Assembly (NCBI GenBank): GCA_014218235.1
Contig: CM024758.1
Span: 68,582,206 to 68,646,205, forward strand
From: Colocasia esculenta
Taxonomy: Eukaryota > Streptophyta > Magnoliopsida > Alismatales > Araceae
Length of the DNA stretch: 64,000 nt
Reading direction: 5' to 3'
Under the pieces are notes generated by a model that was given only the letters and a program-made list of their open reading frames with translations, was not told the origin of the DNA and did not search any database. This document shows positions 35,600 through 47,465 of the stretch, in pieces. The position numbers were made by a program, and so were the translations under genes. Every line of letters starts with the position of its first letter. Position 1 is the stretch's first letter.

Positions 35600-35998
35600 C
35601 ATACTTGCTTCGGCGTACAGGTGTGTCAGGTGTCTCCACTTCTGAGGAGGAGATAGCTTGGAGCGACTCCGAGAGGGAGGAGTTAGCTATTGTTGTGGAG
35701 ATTCTATATTGTACCTCATTTTCATAAGTATGTAATCAATAAATGTTGTATTTCATATGGACAATGTAAATTATGTTGGAGTTTGTATTAATATGGACTT
35801 TAGTTTCTTTTATTGCTATATAGACTGTGGATATAATGAAGATGAGGAATAAGAATTGTGTTTATTTCCGCTGTACTCTTGTGATATTTGTGACATCTCA
35901 ATCTACTATTAGTGTTTGGGTCAATGTCCCACTGTGACGGCGTTCGTTATACCGACGTGGATTGGTATAATCGTACCGGTATAAGGAGGGTCGTTACA
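35600..35998 (+). repeat. 3' part of the 5' LTR of gypsy element C
   Basis: It ends ...GGAGGGTCGTTACA, the mirror image of LTR B's TGTGACGACCCTC start, and carries the same GAGGAG...GAGCGACT block near 35643-35665. It is plus-oriented and interrupted on the left by LTR D. Confidence 0.8.
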
Positions 35999-36003
35999 GA
36001 GAT

Positions 36004-36184
36004 TGGTATCAGAGAGTAGGTTGAGATTGTACATGAATATACCATCATCATCACTTATGCTAAGTCTTTATAGAATTGTCCACATGTGTAGAAAATAATT
36101 AATAATGAATGAAAGTTCGATAAGAAAATGGTTAGGACTAAATAACTTAGTTTTTAACTGTGATTAAATGGTTTTACAGTCTAT
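36004..36184 (+). other. Primer site (36004-36015) and leader of element C
   Basis: TGGTATCAGAGA lies 5 bp after the LTR, followed by about 170 bp of untranslated leader similar to that of element B. Element T interrupts it; TCTAT (36180-36184) would be T's left target duplication. Confidence 0.8.
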
Positions 36185-37009
36185 TGTAATCACGAGGTTA
36201 TGGACCCCTCAAAACACACAACACGTTTTAAAATTAAAATAAATGGCATGGAAGTATGGATGGATGTGATCGCCACCTAGCTAGTTGCCATGATTAGGAA
36301 TTAAATAGTCTAACTAAACTAAGAAAAGAAATGAGAACAGAGGCACTTACTGTACTCGTGACGGGGTGACCCATTGCGATGGAGCTGATGTCGCGATGCC
36401 CAGCCAGGGCGCGTCTCTGTTGTCGTGACCCTTATGCCTGCCGCGTTCTCTGAAGTGCGGGAGAATGTTGGTGTGGACCTTCGTCCTACCCTCCGGCCGG
36501 CCAGAGAACAAGAGCTGCTCGTCAACTGATGCTTGGGTGCCTACCAAAACAAAGAAAATAAACAAATAAACCCTGTTAGAACATATTAAGCGCAATATCC
36601 ATCCACAAATGAAAGGGACAGGAAGAGCATGGGGGGAATGAACCTGGGGGTGGTTTTTAAACCCCTTTGGGTGTACATAAACGTGGGAGAAAAGATTAGA
36701 AATGCATGCTATCTAAAAGACACGAAATATGCATGAAAGGAGAAGGGAAGGGGAGGGAGAGGATGAAAGAGCCCCAATGGGGCGACTCCCTGGATTGGAT
36801 GACGTCCTTAGTTGATGCAGAAGCTCCTGGGGTCGCCTCCTTCACATCCAAGCTCCATTGATGAAGGTAAGTGCTTGGCTTAATGGAGAAGAAAGGAGAG
36901 AATGGGGTGGAATGGGGTAGCCACAAGCTAAGCCCCAGGTCAGAGAAGATTCGGCAGCACTTCGTGGTGAAAAAATGGGGCTCTCTCTCCTCTGAAGGAG
37001 AAGCCTTGC

Positions 37010-37018
37010 TTATATAGA
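37010..37018 (-). promoter_or_regulatory. TATA box, 3' LTR of T
   Basis: Minus strand CTATATAAG. The same word is at 63731-63738 in the other LTR. Confidence 0.6.
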
Positions 37019-37214
37019 TAGGAGAGAGAAAATCCCGTCTATGGGAGATAATGATCAAAATAAATGGATAAAAGTCAAGTAAAGCCTGGGAAAGACTCCA
37101 AAGATGGCCCAAGGTCTCCCAAAATCTCAAACCGCGGCCAGGGGGTTGGGAGGTTGCTTAGAGATGAAGATAATGCCATGAAAAGATAAATAGGAGGTTG
37201 TTGCGGAGGCCAGC

Positions 37215-37380
37215 ATACGCGGCTGTAGTCGTGATGGGTCGTATGGGCGTGACAAGATAATCGCGACGGCCAGGGTTGTCGCGACTCTAAAGCCACGTGC
37301 ATGCATATGCATGGGATGTTGCGACGCCTACTGTGGGGGCGATAGTGCTAACGCAGCGCTACAACAGGTCGCATTAAGGA
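37215..37380. promoter_or_regulatory. CGCGAC-type paired sites in U3 of T
   Basis: ATCGCGACG, 8 bp, TGTCGCGAC near 37259-37284 is the clearest pair. GTCGTGATG/GGGCGTGAC near 37227, GTTGCGACG/GGGGGCGAT near 37318 and a decayed pair near 37352-37377 follow. The right LTR repeats the start of this cluster from about 63948. Confidence 0.75.
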
Positions 37381-37565
37381 AGATCGAATATTCTTAAAAA
37401 TTAGCCGATCAAATAGTAGAATAATGAGGATTTAAAGCTCATGAAGGGCTTTTTAATGGGCTCAAAGCAAGGCTAATGATGGGCTCAAGGTGAATGACCA
37501 ACTAGGGGCTCACTAAGATAACAAGAAATATGGTTCAACTTATAGGCCGAAATTAGGTGTCTACA

Positions 37566-37586
37566 GATTGCCCCTCCTTGGCTTCC
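37566..37586 (-). other. Polypurine tract of T
   Basis: The minus strand reads GGAAGCCAAGGAGGGGCAATC directly before the LTR start TGTAGACACC. This is where plus-strand DNA synthesis would be primed. Confidence 0.75.
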
Positions 37587-38677
37587 ACTTTGCAAGGGAG
37601 TGAAGCGGAGGTGTAGCGGAGGTGTCATGAAATGACAGTGAAGTGGAATAACGTGGAGTGGACTGAAAAGATGGGAGCCAAGGTAAAGAGACACCCGATC
37701 TAACCAATAAGCAATTGGAATCTTCTTGAAAGCCCCGAGTTAGCTACTCGAGCAGAATGCAAGAAAAACACATGTTCGGACTAGAAGAGAGAAAGAAAAG
37801 GACGATCAACCCCTCGATTGAGAGGTACCCTAGCCGATTGGCCTGCAGGTTTTATTTTTGGAGGGACATGTGCGTGCCAGGCAGATAACACAGACTCTAC
37901 CCTGGGAGCGGTTCGCAACCAAAACAGATCAAAAGGAACAAGGATGAAAATTGCATAGAGAATCCATACAGGAAATTCTTGACAAACTGACAAGAGCAAC
38001 TCGCTCGGAGGCAGACCTTCCGATTCGGAGTGGAATTTGATTTCTGGTTTTGAACATGAAGAATGGTTGGGCACTCAATAAGAGCTCACCATTAGCCAGG
38101 GATGAGTCATGATAGCTCAAAGTTCTACATGATGCATGCTGGGCTAAAAGAAAAGAAATCATTAAATCAAATGCAAAAGAAAGGAGAAAATAGAAAATAT
38201 ATCAAGGATAATATTGCTAAATCAGATAAGAATGGGTCGAGAGTCTTCCTACACCGTTGTGCAAGACAGAGTTTGTCGTCCCCAAACTTATCTAACTTAA
38301 TGGCCTATCCGCGCGATTAGAAACACGCACCTAGATCATCACCATTTTGATGAAGGGGAACTCAGATCCCAGAGCATATTGAGAACCAGCCGGTCCTTGA
38401 AGTGATAAATAAGTAAAATAACATATAGTAATGCAAGGGAGAAGGGATAGTGATACATACCTAACTAACCCGTGAAGTACCATTTTTGTGATTTTTTTGA
38501 TTTTTTGATTTTTTTTCCTAATAAATAATCAAAATAACAACTATAATACCAAAGAAAACTATACACACAACAATAACACAAACAAACTATGCATAGACAC
38601 AAGAAAACACCCATTAGCACCAAAAAAATAAACACGACACTCCTGATTGATGATCAAAGGCATGATTAGTAGGTGGA
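37587..38677. other. Non-coding stretch of T between 3' LTR and PMD promoter region
   Basis: No frame or motif is recognised. A T-rich run lies near 38489-38517 and an A-rich stretch near 38520-38640. Confidence 0.5.
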
Positions 38678-38790
38678 TGTCGCGACCAATGAAAAGGTCG
38701 CTTTCAAGTAGCAGCGGGGTAGTGCGCCGCATAATGGTTGCGGTGCACCAGACCGCCGCGACATAAACGCGACACCTACAAGCGTCGCGA
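38678..38790. promoter_or_regulatory. CGCGAC-type paired sites upstream of the PMD gene
   Basis: TGTCGCGAC, 8 bp, AGGTCGCTT (near 38679-38704) and AACGCGACA, 8 bp, CGTCGCGAC (near 38767-38792), with decayed CGC words between. The cluster ends about 195 bp before the PMD ATG, and a CT-rich stretch (38880-38970), typical of plant 5' UTRs, lies between them. Confidence 0.7.
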
Positions 38791-38984
38791 CACCACCCGA
38801 GGATTAAAAATGCAAAAAGCCATTTATCTTCCCTCTCACACTCACAACCTTCCTCTTTTGCTCCGGAGCTCTGGCGATTGCGATTCCACTTTGCTCTCGC
38901 TCCCTCTACACACTCTCTCCCTCACTTACTCACTCTCTCCCTTTCCCTCTCTTCCACTCTCTCACTCTCTCAAACCTGAAGGTG

Positions 38985-41506
38985 ATGGATGGCGGTGGCG
39001 ATGGTGGTGACGGCGGAAGGGGGAAGAAAACCAAGGCGAGGAGGCCTTCCCGGCGGTGCGATGCGACACCTCCGATGACAGAGGAGGTGCCGGAGATAGA
39101 GATTGTGGAAGAGGAAGTCCCGGCAGTGGATCTAGATGCAGCGGCCATGGCCGAGGAGTCGGCTATGAAGAAGGTATGTTCTTAAAGCCTAAACCCCTTA
39201 ATAGATGGTGCATGTGTGATGAAGATGCCCCATAGAGGGAGTATGTAGGGCGTGATGCCCAAAAAAATGACCCCCTGACAAGGGAAGCGTCGGTCGGTTT
39301 GCATTTGAGAACGCGACGGCACGCCCCGACGCGACATAGTTGTTGCGACGGGGTCAGAGACCGCGACATTGTCGCGACCGCCGAAGGCTGTCGCAATAAG
39401 GTCGCGGTCACCAGGATGGTCGCAGCACTGTCGCGGTGCATCGGGGCATCGTGACAAGGTCGAGGCCCCCCTGGCCGGCGCGACCTCAGCCGAGAGCTGA
39501 AGAAGTGTATGAATGTGCTAATTGATTGCACTTTTGTGGTTGCATGGAGAAATGAGGGTCCGGGTCTCGTGGCTCCTCGTGCTGGCGGTATACCTGGCCC
39601 TCCCGGAATTGTAGAGGGAGAGGTTGGACGACATGGGGTTTGGGGAGGTGCTCCGCATGGATAGGATGAGGGCGGATGCACCACTCACCCAGGCCCTGCA
39701 TAGCAGGTGGGATGCGTAGGCGACTGCCTTCGTGTTCCTATGGGGACATATGATCCCCAGCCTGGAGGACATGAGCAGGATCATGGGCTTGAGGGTATAT
39801 GTCCGTCCAGTGAGTGGTTACACCTACCCGTGCTACAGAGAGTTGGCCCATAGACTACTAGGTTTGACTGTAGGGCAGAGGTCTTCTCTGGTCTCTAGGG
39901 TTGAGCTGTAGGAGAGTCTAGGGATTTTCCAGACGAGTAGGGAGGTGGCCGAGATGGTGGACGAGCAGAGGCAGAGGCTGACGGAGGGGTGCAGAGAGAC
40001 TTTAGCTAGTGAGCCAGGGGCTCAGGAAGACTTGGACCTAAGCCGCTTCCTCACCTTCTTCCTCGGCAGACTCTTCTTTGCCACGAGGGGTGACCCAGTC
40101 CACTGCCAGTTCCTGCCCCTGCTAGAGGATTTGGACCAGGTGGGGAGCTATGCGTGGGGAGCGGCGTTCGTGGCGCATCAGTTCGAGAGCTTCGGCTCCT
40201 CCGACTGGCAGACATCGATCAGTGAATTCTTCCCCTTCCTTCAGGTACACTTTTCTTCCTCTCGCCCTTTTACTTAAATTGACCTTATTCTATAACTGTG
40301 ATTTGACTGTCCTCATGTTCTTGCAGGTCTGGACCTATCTCCACCTCTCCGGCTTGAGGAGGGGGACCTTGGAGCGACTGGGCCTCGTGCCCCTAGCTTG
40401 GCGTTGGGTGTCGTGCCGAGACACGCACCCGCTGGTGGAGCAGCTGGCGTCCATCCAAGATGCGCTGGACGTCTACCCTCAGCTAGATGTAAGTATTCTA
40501 CCCGCTCTCCAAGTTCAATTGATTTGAATTAAATGGTTGGCTACTGATCTGATTTCCTTTTGATGTGCAGGTGGTGTGGCAGCCATATCTTGAGAAGGGG
40601 ACGGGACAGCCTGTTGGAGCCAGCCCGCCACTACATCGGTAGGACGGTGTGGGTGCATGCTCTCAACTTGGTGCTACCTCTCCACCTGCATCTGACTAAG
40701 GTGGTCCCTCGGCCTCCGTCAGAGTGCTGTGGAGTTCCCTAGCCGAGGCGGACCCCTAGGCCTGGCCGGAGCTTCCGGGGACTCCACGACACCACAGAAT
40801 GGCGCGAGCGGGCCTGCGAGCAGATTGAGGACTGGGAGCACCAAGGCAGACGAGTCCGGTCTATCGCCGAGTCTGACGATGCATACCTGCAGCTTTCGCC
40901 CTGAAGTACGAGGAGAGGGTCTACAGAGTTAGGAGACGACAGGTAAACCTATAAATTCAGACTCTGTGAAATGTTCTAAATGGATTGAGCTGACAGATTT
41001 TGATGATTTGCAGGTAGACGTGGCGGGGAGATCGCCTCACTCTGGGCCTTGCTGCATTCGACAGTATAGGACCGGAAGGTAGCTCGGAGGGAGGTAGAGC
41101 AGCTGGTAAGTACTTACTCAAACTTCAATAATTACCCATTTATTTAGCTGATTGAGAAAATGAAAAGTGTTGCATGTGCAGCGTTCGGAGTTAGCGATAG
41201 TGAGGAGGGCACAGGCCGGTGCATCCTCTTCCAGGGCAGCAGCGGAGAGCTCCTAGTCGGACCTCACAGACCAGCTGGCGAGTGCGGTGAGGAGGGACGA
41301 GGAGGCGCAGACCGAGTTGACAGAGAGGGTAAGTATGGTAGTGATTTGAATTGAATTGACTTACGCTTGGCACACTTGACTTTTTTTTCCACAGGTTACA
41401 GAGCTGAAGACTGCCACGGATCGGGCAACCCACTTGCAGGAGGAGGTTGACAAGCGGCGGTGTCAGTCGCCATTAGCGCTTCCAGGTGGAGACGTCGACA
41501 GTGGAG
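38985..41506 (+). pseudogene. Plant mobile domain (PMD, aminotransferase-like) gene, 5' part with introns
   Basis: Exon 1 (38985-39173) starts at ATG and encodes a Gly/Asp- then Glu-rich leader ending at a GTATGT donor. The PMD follows from about 39546: RERLDDMGFGEVLRM, LWGHMIPSLEDMSRIMGLRV, FLTFFLGRLFF, FLPLLEDLDQVGSYAWGAAFVAH (to 40244). Further exons show VWTYLHLSGLRRG (40327-40488), YIGRTVWVHALNLVLPLHLHL (40571-40710), then coiled-coil-like Glu/Arg-rich exons to 41506. Introns with GT...AG ends include 40245-40326, 40489-40570, 40945-41013, about 41106-41180 and about 41330-41394. In-frame TAGs lie at 39612, 39717, 39909, 41067 and 41254, plus two frameshifts (near 40600 and 40893). PMD proteins of the MAIN/MAIL1 type act in the nucleus; TE-borne relatives have no settled role. 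Confidence 0.85.
39312..39475. promoter_or_regulatory. CGCGAC-type paired sites in PMD intron 1
   Basis: AACGCGACG/CGACGCGAC (near 39313) and TTGCGACG/GACCGCGAC (near 39343) keep 8-bp gaps. CGC words continue to 39470 with less regular spacing. Confidence 0.65.
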
Positions 41507-41638
41507 TGTTGGATCTTTTATTTGATGATACTCAAATATGATTCATTAATATACTGAAGTCATGCTTATCATGATTAAATTATATCTCACAATGTTTCTT
41601 TCATGTATAGCTCAAAGAAAAGGTCATATATGTCAGTG

Positions 41639-41890
41639 GTGTCGACACAGTGCCTTGTGGTGTCGAACTAGTTCACTGTCCCAGAAGAAGGATTTGAAGA
41701 AATGGCTAGTGGTGTCGACACAGTGCTCAGTGGTGTCGACACTAGTTAACTGTCCCAGAACCAGGATTTCAGCAAGTACCCAGTGGTGTCGACACAGTCC
41801 AGCTGTGTGTCGACACTAGTACACTATCCCAGGAAACCAGTTTGAAGCTGATGCTTGGTGTGTCGACACATCCGTGTGTAGTGCCGACAC
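41639..41890. promoter_or_regulatory. GTGTCGACAC paired array, 5' LTR of S (four pairs)
   Basis: Four pairs with 11-bp spacers (AGTGCCTTGTG, AGTGCTCAGTG, AGTCCAGCTGT, ATCCGTGTGTA). Two second members are decayed (GTGTCGAACT and GTGCCGACAC). Confidence 0.9.
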
Positions 41891-41997
41891 ACTTCGGGAC
41901 TTTTGAAGAATCTAAATTGCTGAAGACATGTGGATAACTTTGGTGGGGCCTTTATAGGCGGGAACTCCTCTGCCTCAGATCAAGATATTTCTTGGGA

Positions 41998-42006
41998 CTA
42001 TAAAAG
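41998..42006 (+). promoter_or_regulatory. TATA box, 5' LTR of S
   Basis: CTATAAAAG, 107 bp downstream of the array. The same box is at 54738-54746 in the 3' LTR. Confidence 0.7.
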
Positions 42007-42737
42007 TCCCTTATCCACTTGGCTCTTAGAGATATCGCAACAACCATCTGCTCTTCCAGTTTTCCAGAGCTTTCTAGGCTACTCCAGAAGAAGACTTCAT
42101 TCCGGTGGATTGCTTCCAGATCTGAAGAAATTGGAGATTCTATCACCTTGGATGATCAATTTGAAGAAGAATTTCGAGCCATCAGAGTCTTATTCCTAGA
42201 GCTGAAGCAAAAGAGTGGTCCCCATTCTTGAAGCAGAAATAGGGACCTTTTAGCCAGTCTTCTAAATTGGGTTTTAGTGTTTCTATAGGGTTCTCATTTC
42301 AAACTTACTCTATTGATGTGTGTTGTGAAATTTGTGCAATCCTTGTGCCCAATTTCATGTGTGTGGTTGAATTGAGATTTCTAAATCCAGAGTGTGTGTG
42401 TTGTTGTGTGACTTTTCTGAACGGGCAAGATAAGCCACATTGTGTGTGTGTATGGATGGTGGCTGTAGGATACACTGTTGTGTAATCCGAAACCACCCTA
42501 AATCTCTCTGTCATTGTGGTGTTGCTTATCTCTTGCGTTAGATGCTTAATAGGCTCGTTAGCATTTCACCATCTAATTGATCTAATTTATTTAGAAGTGT
42601 CATTGATATTGAGATTTCATACTGAATTCAATTTCTCTAAGATCCTAATCAAAGTGAATCTTAAAATTCTAAAAAATCTATTCAACCCCCCCCCCCCTCT
42701 AGTTTTCTTCATAGCAGTTTTTCCTCAACATTTCATT

Positions 42738-42749
42738 TGGTATCAGAGC
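42738..42749 (+). other. Primer-binding site of S (initiator Met tRNA)
   Basis: TGGTATCAGAGC, two bases after the LTR end, continuing as AAGG. Confidence 0.92.
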
Positions 42750-44849
42750 AAGGTTCTTCTTTGCATGCAGTGTTTGATCTAATGATCAATAGTTTAGATA
42801 TGGAAAAACACTAAGGGGTTTATTGATGAGGGTCATTCAATCTCTAGGCCTCCTTTTTTTCGATGGATCTGACTATGCTTATTGGAAAAAAGGATGCAAG
42901 TGTTCCTTAGAGCACAAAATTATGAGCGCTGGAAGATTGTCGACAAGGGACCTGATGAACTTCCTGAGGATGAAAGTCTATGGACCAAGGACCAGATCAA
43001 CAAGTCCCACTCAGCTGGAGTGCCATGAACATTGTAATGACCCGACCTCTCGGACCCCTCGCCGGGGACCCCGAGGGTTGCGCCGCCACCCATGGATCCG
43101 AAGACCCGAAAGGGTTATATGAAAAGTCTAGTGAGATATGTACTGAATTCGAATAACTATAACAATCTGTACAATATACAAAGTCTGTACAACGCGTCCC
43201 AAGCAAAAGCACGGTACCAGAAGAAAGGTGCAGTCCTTAAGGGGCATACCCGAGGACTTGCAAAACACAGCTCTTAGCTCACTCAGCATAAGAGCTCACA
43301 ACGCTCGCTCTCATGCTGCTGACAACACACGACGCCACAGCCGCCTCTGCAACCCGTCCGACACGAGCTCCCCCGACGACGAGCCCTAGCTGAAGGAAGT
43401 AGGGGGGTGAGCCTCGCGAACAAGGCCCAGTAGGGATTACCAGTCCCTCACCGGCCAGAGTAGCAGGAACTCCGAAAACAGGAAAACTACACTAGAAAAT
43501 CTGTAAGTGGAGTAACACCTACAGCATGATACTACTAAGCAGCGGAAGAGAAACAACACGATGCCACGACCACCAACCGAGGTCGGGCCACACACACGAC
43601 TCTCGCGAAAACCAACGGGGAGTCGGGCACACAGCGGAGGCAACTCCCGGCACACCTGCCGAGACCACGCCACAACCAGGTGAGAACGACGTCTCACCGC
43701 AAGCACGGCCACCTCAGACCTCCAGAGAGTCGACGGCCCACAAGCAGAACCACCCCGGACACACCGCAAGGTCGGGAAGCCATACACGCCGGTGCCACTA
43801 CGGACTGGCACCCAAGAACGGAACTACGATATCGAGAGGAAACCGAAGCGGGAACCACTAGAAGCACGGGTCTGCCCAAGGCCAGACCAACGACGCCCAC
43901 AGAGACTAGACACAGCCAGGCTGTAACCGCTGTGCAGCTCGGGCAACGGGGAACACTCGGAACGGTCGCGAAGAAATGTCATCACAACAACAACAACCAA
44001 GCCACCGCCGCTAGCAGCCAAGAGGGGGACCGCAGTCCACACGCTCTGCTCGCTAGCCTAGCTCTTGCCTCCACCCGCGAAAGAGCGAGACAGAGCCGCC
44101 ACAGAAAACACAGAACGCACGCAACACCGCAGCCTGGCCAAGCTGCGAACTCACTCCTGACCTCCCTACACGGCTCCGAAACCAACGTAGAGCGAGGCAG
44201 TGAGACAAGGGATTATCTAGTCTACGCCAGGAAAAGCACTCCAAACCCTCGGCGTCCCAGACCCAGACAAGAGAGCTCTACAAACGATCAGCGTCGCTGT
44301 CCAAACCTCGTTTTACCCTTAGCTCCAGAGTCCGCCTGTCGGCTGCCAACTCGGCCAATCGTAGCCCTGATACCTCCCTCGAAGGCTCCGAGGATAGGGG
44401 TCCCAGCAACGGAGACAACCTCTGAACGGGACAAGCCCTCAAGTGCAAGCACGGGCGAACAGAGAACACGCGGGGCAACACAACAAAACCACGTGAACTA
44501 CTGGCTTGTAAACACACAACAAGCCAGCGAGCGAGAGGCACGCACGGACCTCAAAAGGGTCGTTGGACAACCAACCACGTACGGAAAAAGCCGGAGTCTC
44601 GGAACACTACCAGCTAGCACGGAAAACCCATCGCTCTTCTAATAATCGATTGACCGCCAGTCAATCGATTATTAGACAGACACGACCTCCTAGCACCACT
44701 GCCAGGACACGGCCACGAAGGTGTCACCTTCGGTCACTGAACGCAGGGAGGCAACCTGCCGCGTTCCCTACCAGAAGGTCCTAAGGGCAAAGCTTGCCCA
44801 GGGGCACACGCCGACATAAAACCGGCCACGGAAACCACCCGAGGCAGCA

Positions 44850-45085
44850 CAGGCACTGTCGCGCCCCACAGGCCGTCGCGATGCCATCACGACGGGGAAG
44901 GGCGCCGCGACAATAGCCTTGATGCGACGGGGCAGCGCGTCGCGACAGCCTCACTGTCACGACGGGAAATCAGGTCGCGACAGCGACCCTTATCGCGGCC
45001 GCCAACCGCACTGCGATAAGGTCGCGCCCGACCGGGGCGACACCTCTACTGATGTCGCAACGCGCACCACGGCCGCGACATCAGT
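44850..45085. promoter_or_regulatory. CGCGAC-type paired sites in S2, cluster 1
   Basis: ATCACGACG/CGCCGCGAC, ATGCGACG/CGTCGCGAC, GTCACGACG/GGTCGCGAC, ATCGCGGCC/CACTGCGAT and GTCGCAACG/GGCCGCGAC, all with 8-bp gaps; the first pair of the cluster is off by one. Confidence 0.8.
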
Positions 45086-45469
45086 CAGGAGGCAGACCAC
45101 GGGATGCTCCATCCCGGGCCGCCCAAAACCATACAAACAAGCACACACAGGGAGGGGAGCATGGGGAAAGCTGTAAGGCTATCTACAAAACCCCGAGGGC
45201 TCTGATCCACCCGGATTGGGAAGGGCATAAGAAATCCCTACCTCAAACGAAGACCGAACCCGTAGGGCCCTTCTCGCAGGAATGAACACCTCCTCCTCGT
45301 TCCACGCAACTCACGATGCCGGGACACCACGCATGGCCCTCCTCCTCGACTGAAAACACACAAAGGGGAGAAGAGGGGAGGAAGAGGTCGCCGGAGGGAG
45401 AGGGAGAAGGGAAGAAGAAGAGAGAGGCGGAAGGGGTATCCGGCCTGCGCCTTAAGCGCCCGACACCCA

Positions 45470-45765
45470 GAACGCGACGGACCGCCCCGTCGCGTTAACA
45501 ACCTTAACGCGACGGGTCCACGGACCGCGACAAGAACGCGCCCCCCAAGGGCTCCGTGACAATGCGACAAGCTGTACTGACACGCATGCCCCTCTGACAG
45601 GCGTCAGACGACCGCACAGCAAAACACGACAAACGCTGTCGCGACCCGTTGACCGGGCGCTACAAGAACGCGACGGGCAACCGGGCGCGACAAGAACGCG
45701 ACGCACAGACTCGCCGTAACACGGATGACTGTCGCGTCGGCACCCCCGACGCGACACTGACGCAT
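45470..45765. promoter_or_regulatory. CGCGAC-type paired sites in S2, cluster 2
   Basis: AACGCGACG, 8 bp, CGTCGCGTT near 45473-45498 is the most complete pair in the window. AACGCGACG/GACCGCGAC, TGTCGCGAC/CGGGCGCTA and TGTCGCGTC/CGACGCGAC follow. Two further sites show 7- or 9-bp gaps. Confidence 0.82.
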
Positions 45766-47465
45766 CGCCCAGCTTGGACGCGTCAGTGGCCAGTCATCCA
45801 GATGCGGATGGAAAGCGGGAAGTCGGGTCTTACAAACATGATGCAATGTGCCATCCATCCCAAGGAGTATTCCAGAGTTTCCTCATGTAAGTCTGCTAAG
45901 GAGATGTGGGATAAGCTCTAGCTCATCTATGAGGGAACTTCTAAGGTAAGAGAGACCAAGGCAAGTATCTTAGTCTCAGAATATGAAATGTTCAGGATGA
46001 AAAGTGATGAGACTATTTCTGAGATGTTTGCTAGATTCATGCTTTTGGTTAATGGTCTTAGAGGTTTAGGAAAAAGACTATTCCAATTGTGATCTTGTTA
46101 GAAAAGTTCTTAGATCACTTCCATCAGCTTGGCACACAAAAGCAATTGTAATTGAGGATTCAAAAAATTGTCAACCATGCAACTGGATGAGCTAATAGGT
46201 TCACTCATGACATATGACTCTGAAAAACTGAAAAGAAAGCATCTATGACTACATCTAAGAAACCTATTGCTTTAAAAGCTTCATCTAGTTCAAAAATTAT
46301 TGCTGATCAATCTGATGAATATGATGAGTCTTCTGATGAAGAGAATGATGAAGAATGGCCTTACTGACAAGGCAATTCAGAAAATTCTGAGAAAGAAACG
46401 GAAATGTAAGTTTAAACCTTTGTCAAAAAGGATGCTTCAAAGAAAAATGATTTCAATAAAAAATTGGAAACCAATAAAAAGACTGACATTATTTGCTATG
46501 AATGTAGGAAGCCAGGACACATGAGAGGAGAGTGTCCTGATCTGAAAAAGAAATTGAAAAATCAATGTTCAAAAAGACAAGGGCAATGCTAGCCACATGG
46601 AGTGATGAGGATGAAGAATATCAGGAAGAAAATGAATCAGAAGAAGAAGAAGGACTTGTCTCATGGCAAGACATGAAGAAAGCAATGAGGTAAGTTCTTC
46701 ATTTGAAAATTTCTCAATGATGATGGGAGGAAGCTTATGCTGTTTTATTTGAAAAATTGTGTGAACTAAAGTCTGAAAATAAAACTTGAGAAGAAAAATT
46801 AACAGCATAGTGCAAAGTCCCAAGAATCTGAGCAAAATAAAATTGCTGACTGATGAAATCAATAACCTAAAAAAGGAAAAAGAATGTGTGAATGAACAAC
46901 TTGATGTAATCAAGGAAAGATGTCAGTCAATTGAAAGAGAAAATAGATCTTAATGAATGAAATAAAAAAATCATAAATGAAAAGAAGTGATGAAAGAGGA
47001 ATTGAAAACTATCCAAAAGAACTGGATGACAAGAAAGAGACCTTGTCAAGACTTGTCAAAGGCAAACAAAACCTAGATGTATTTTAGGAGTTCGGATGAA
47101 CCCTACCAAGCATGGTCTAGGTTATCAGTCTGAAAATAATAAGAAAATTGGACAAACTTTGATAACTTCTTTTGTTCAAGGAAGCACTTCCTATGGTAAT
47201 TCTGAAAAGAACTTCAAGGAAAATTCAGAAGCAAACTCAAAAACAAAAATTCAAAATCAGGTCAAAAAATTTCAAAACACAATTTAAACATACATCAATA
47301 TGAGACCAACTTCAAATCCAAAGATTTCAAAATCAGGTCAAAGATCAACAAAATTTAAAATCCAGTTTGAGACCAACTTCAAATCCAAAGAACAAAAAAA
47401 ACTCTTTAGTTGATTCCCATCATACATCAATAAGAATAAGGGTTTCACACCACAAAGGATCATGA

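Larger units (their letters stand above)
36185..37565 (-). repeat. 3' LTR of element T
   Basis: Ends TGTAATCACG... and ...AGGTGTCTACA on the plus strand. The 36185-37300 part aligns almost base for base with 62918-64000. A TATATAAG box lies at 37010-37018 (minus). CGCGAC-type paired sites lie in the U3 side (37215-37380) and the transcribed side (36357-36450). No gene; the short open frames here are incidental. Confidence 0.92.
41507..42735 (+). repeat. 5' LTR of element S
   Basis: Begins TGTTGGATC, ends CAACATTTCA. U3 carries the palindrome array (41639-41890) and then the TATA box CTATAAAAG (41998-42006). A C14 run (about 42686-42699) lies near the end. Closely similar to 54234-55479. Confidence 0.92.
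43033..45834 (-). mobile_element. Solo LTR S2 (gypsy, chromovirus-like), duplication AACAT
   Basis: Plus-strand ends TGTAATGACCCGACC and ...AGTCGGGTCTTACA, flanked by AACAT (43028-43032 and 45835-45839). 2802 bp, GC-rich, with no internal region. The block near 43408-43438 (GGTGAGC...CCCAGTAGGGATTA) is the reverse complement of the LTR block seen in S1, giving minus orientation. Long open frames such as 43680-44642 have no recognisable domain and look like products of base composition. A perfect 20-bp-class inverted repeat around AATAATCGATTGAC lies near 44641-44675. Confidence 0.9.
42815..47330 (+). pseudogene. Copia gag (element S), split by solo LTR S2
   Basis: The first part (42815-43032) encodes FFDGSDYAYWKK and then runs in shifted frames. 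After S2 the frame resumes with MMQCAIHPKEYSRVSSCKSAKEMWDKL (45838-45918), then KASILVSEYEMFRMKSDE and VRKVLRSLPSAWHTK (45950-46150). A first CCHC knuckle CYECRKPGHMRGEC lies near 46494-46535. A Glu/Asp-rich and Lys-rich region follows. Removing S2 and one copy of AACAT rejoins the conserved gag block. Frameshifted throughout. Confidence 0.88.

Noticed and set aside
36319..37312. Several 60-144-codon minus-strand frames
   Set aside because: They recur in both LTRs of T with frame-breaking differences and contain no domain; they are chance frames in LTR sequence.
38882..39185. A host gene promoter and exon
   Set aside because: The exon is followed by a PMD-like sequence between the LTRs and near the polypurine tract of element T, so it belongs to the transposon; no independent host gene is supported.
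43680..44642. 320-codon open frame on the plus strand
   Set aside because: It lies wholly within the GC-rich solo LTR S2, overlaps other long frames on both strands, contains no recognisable domain and is composed of Thr/Arg/Pro-rich low-complexity sequence.
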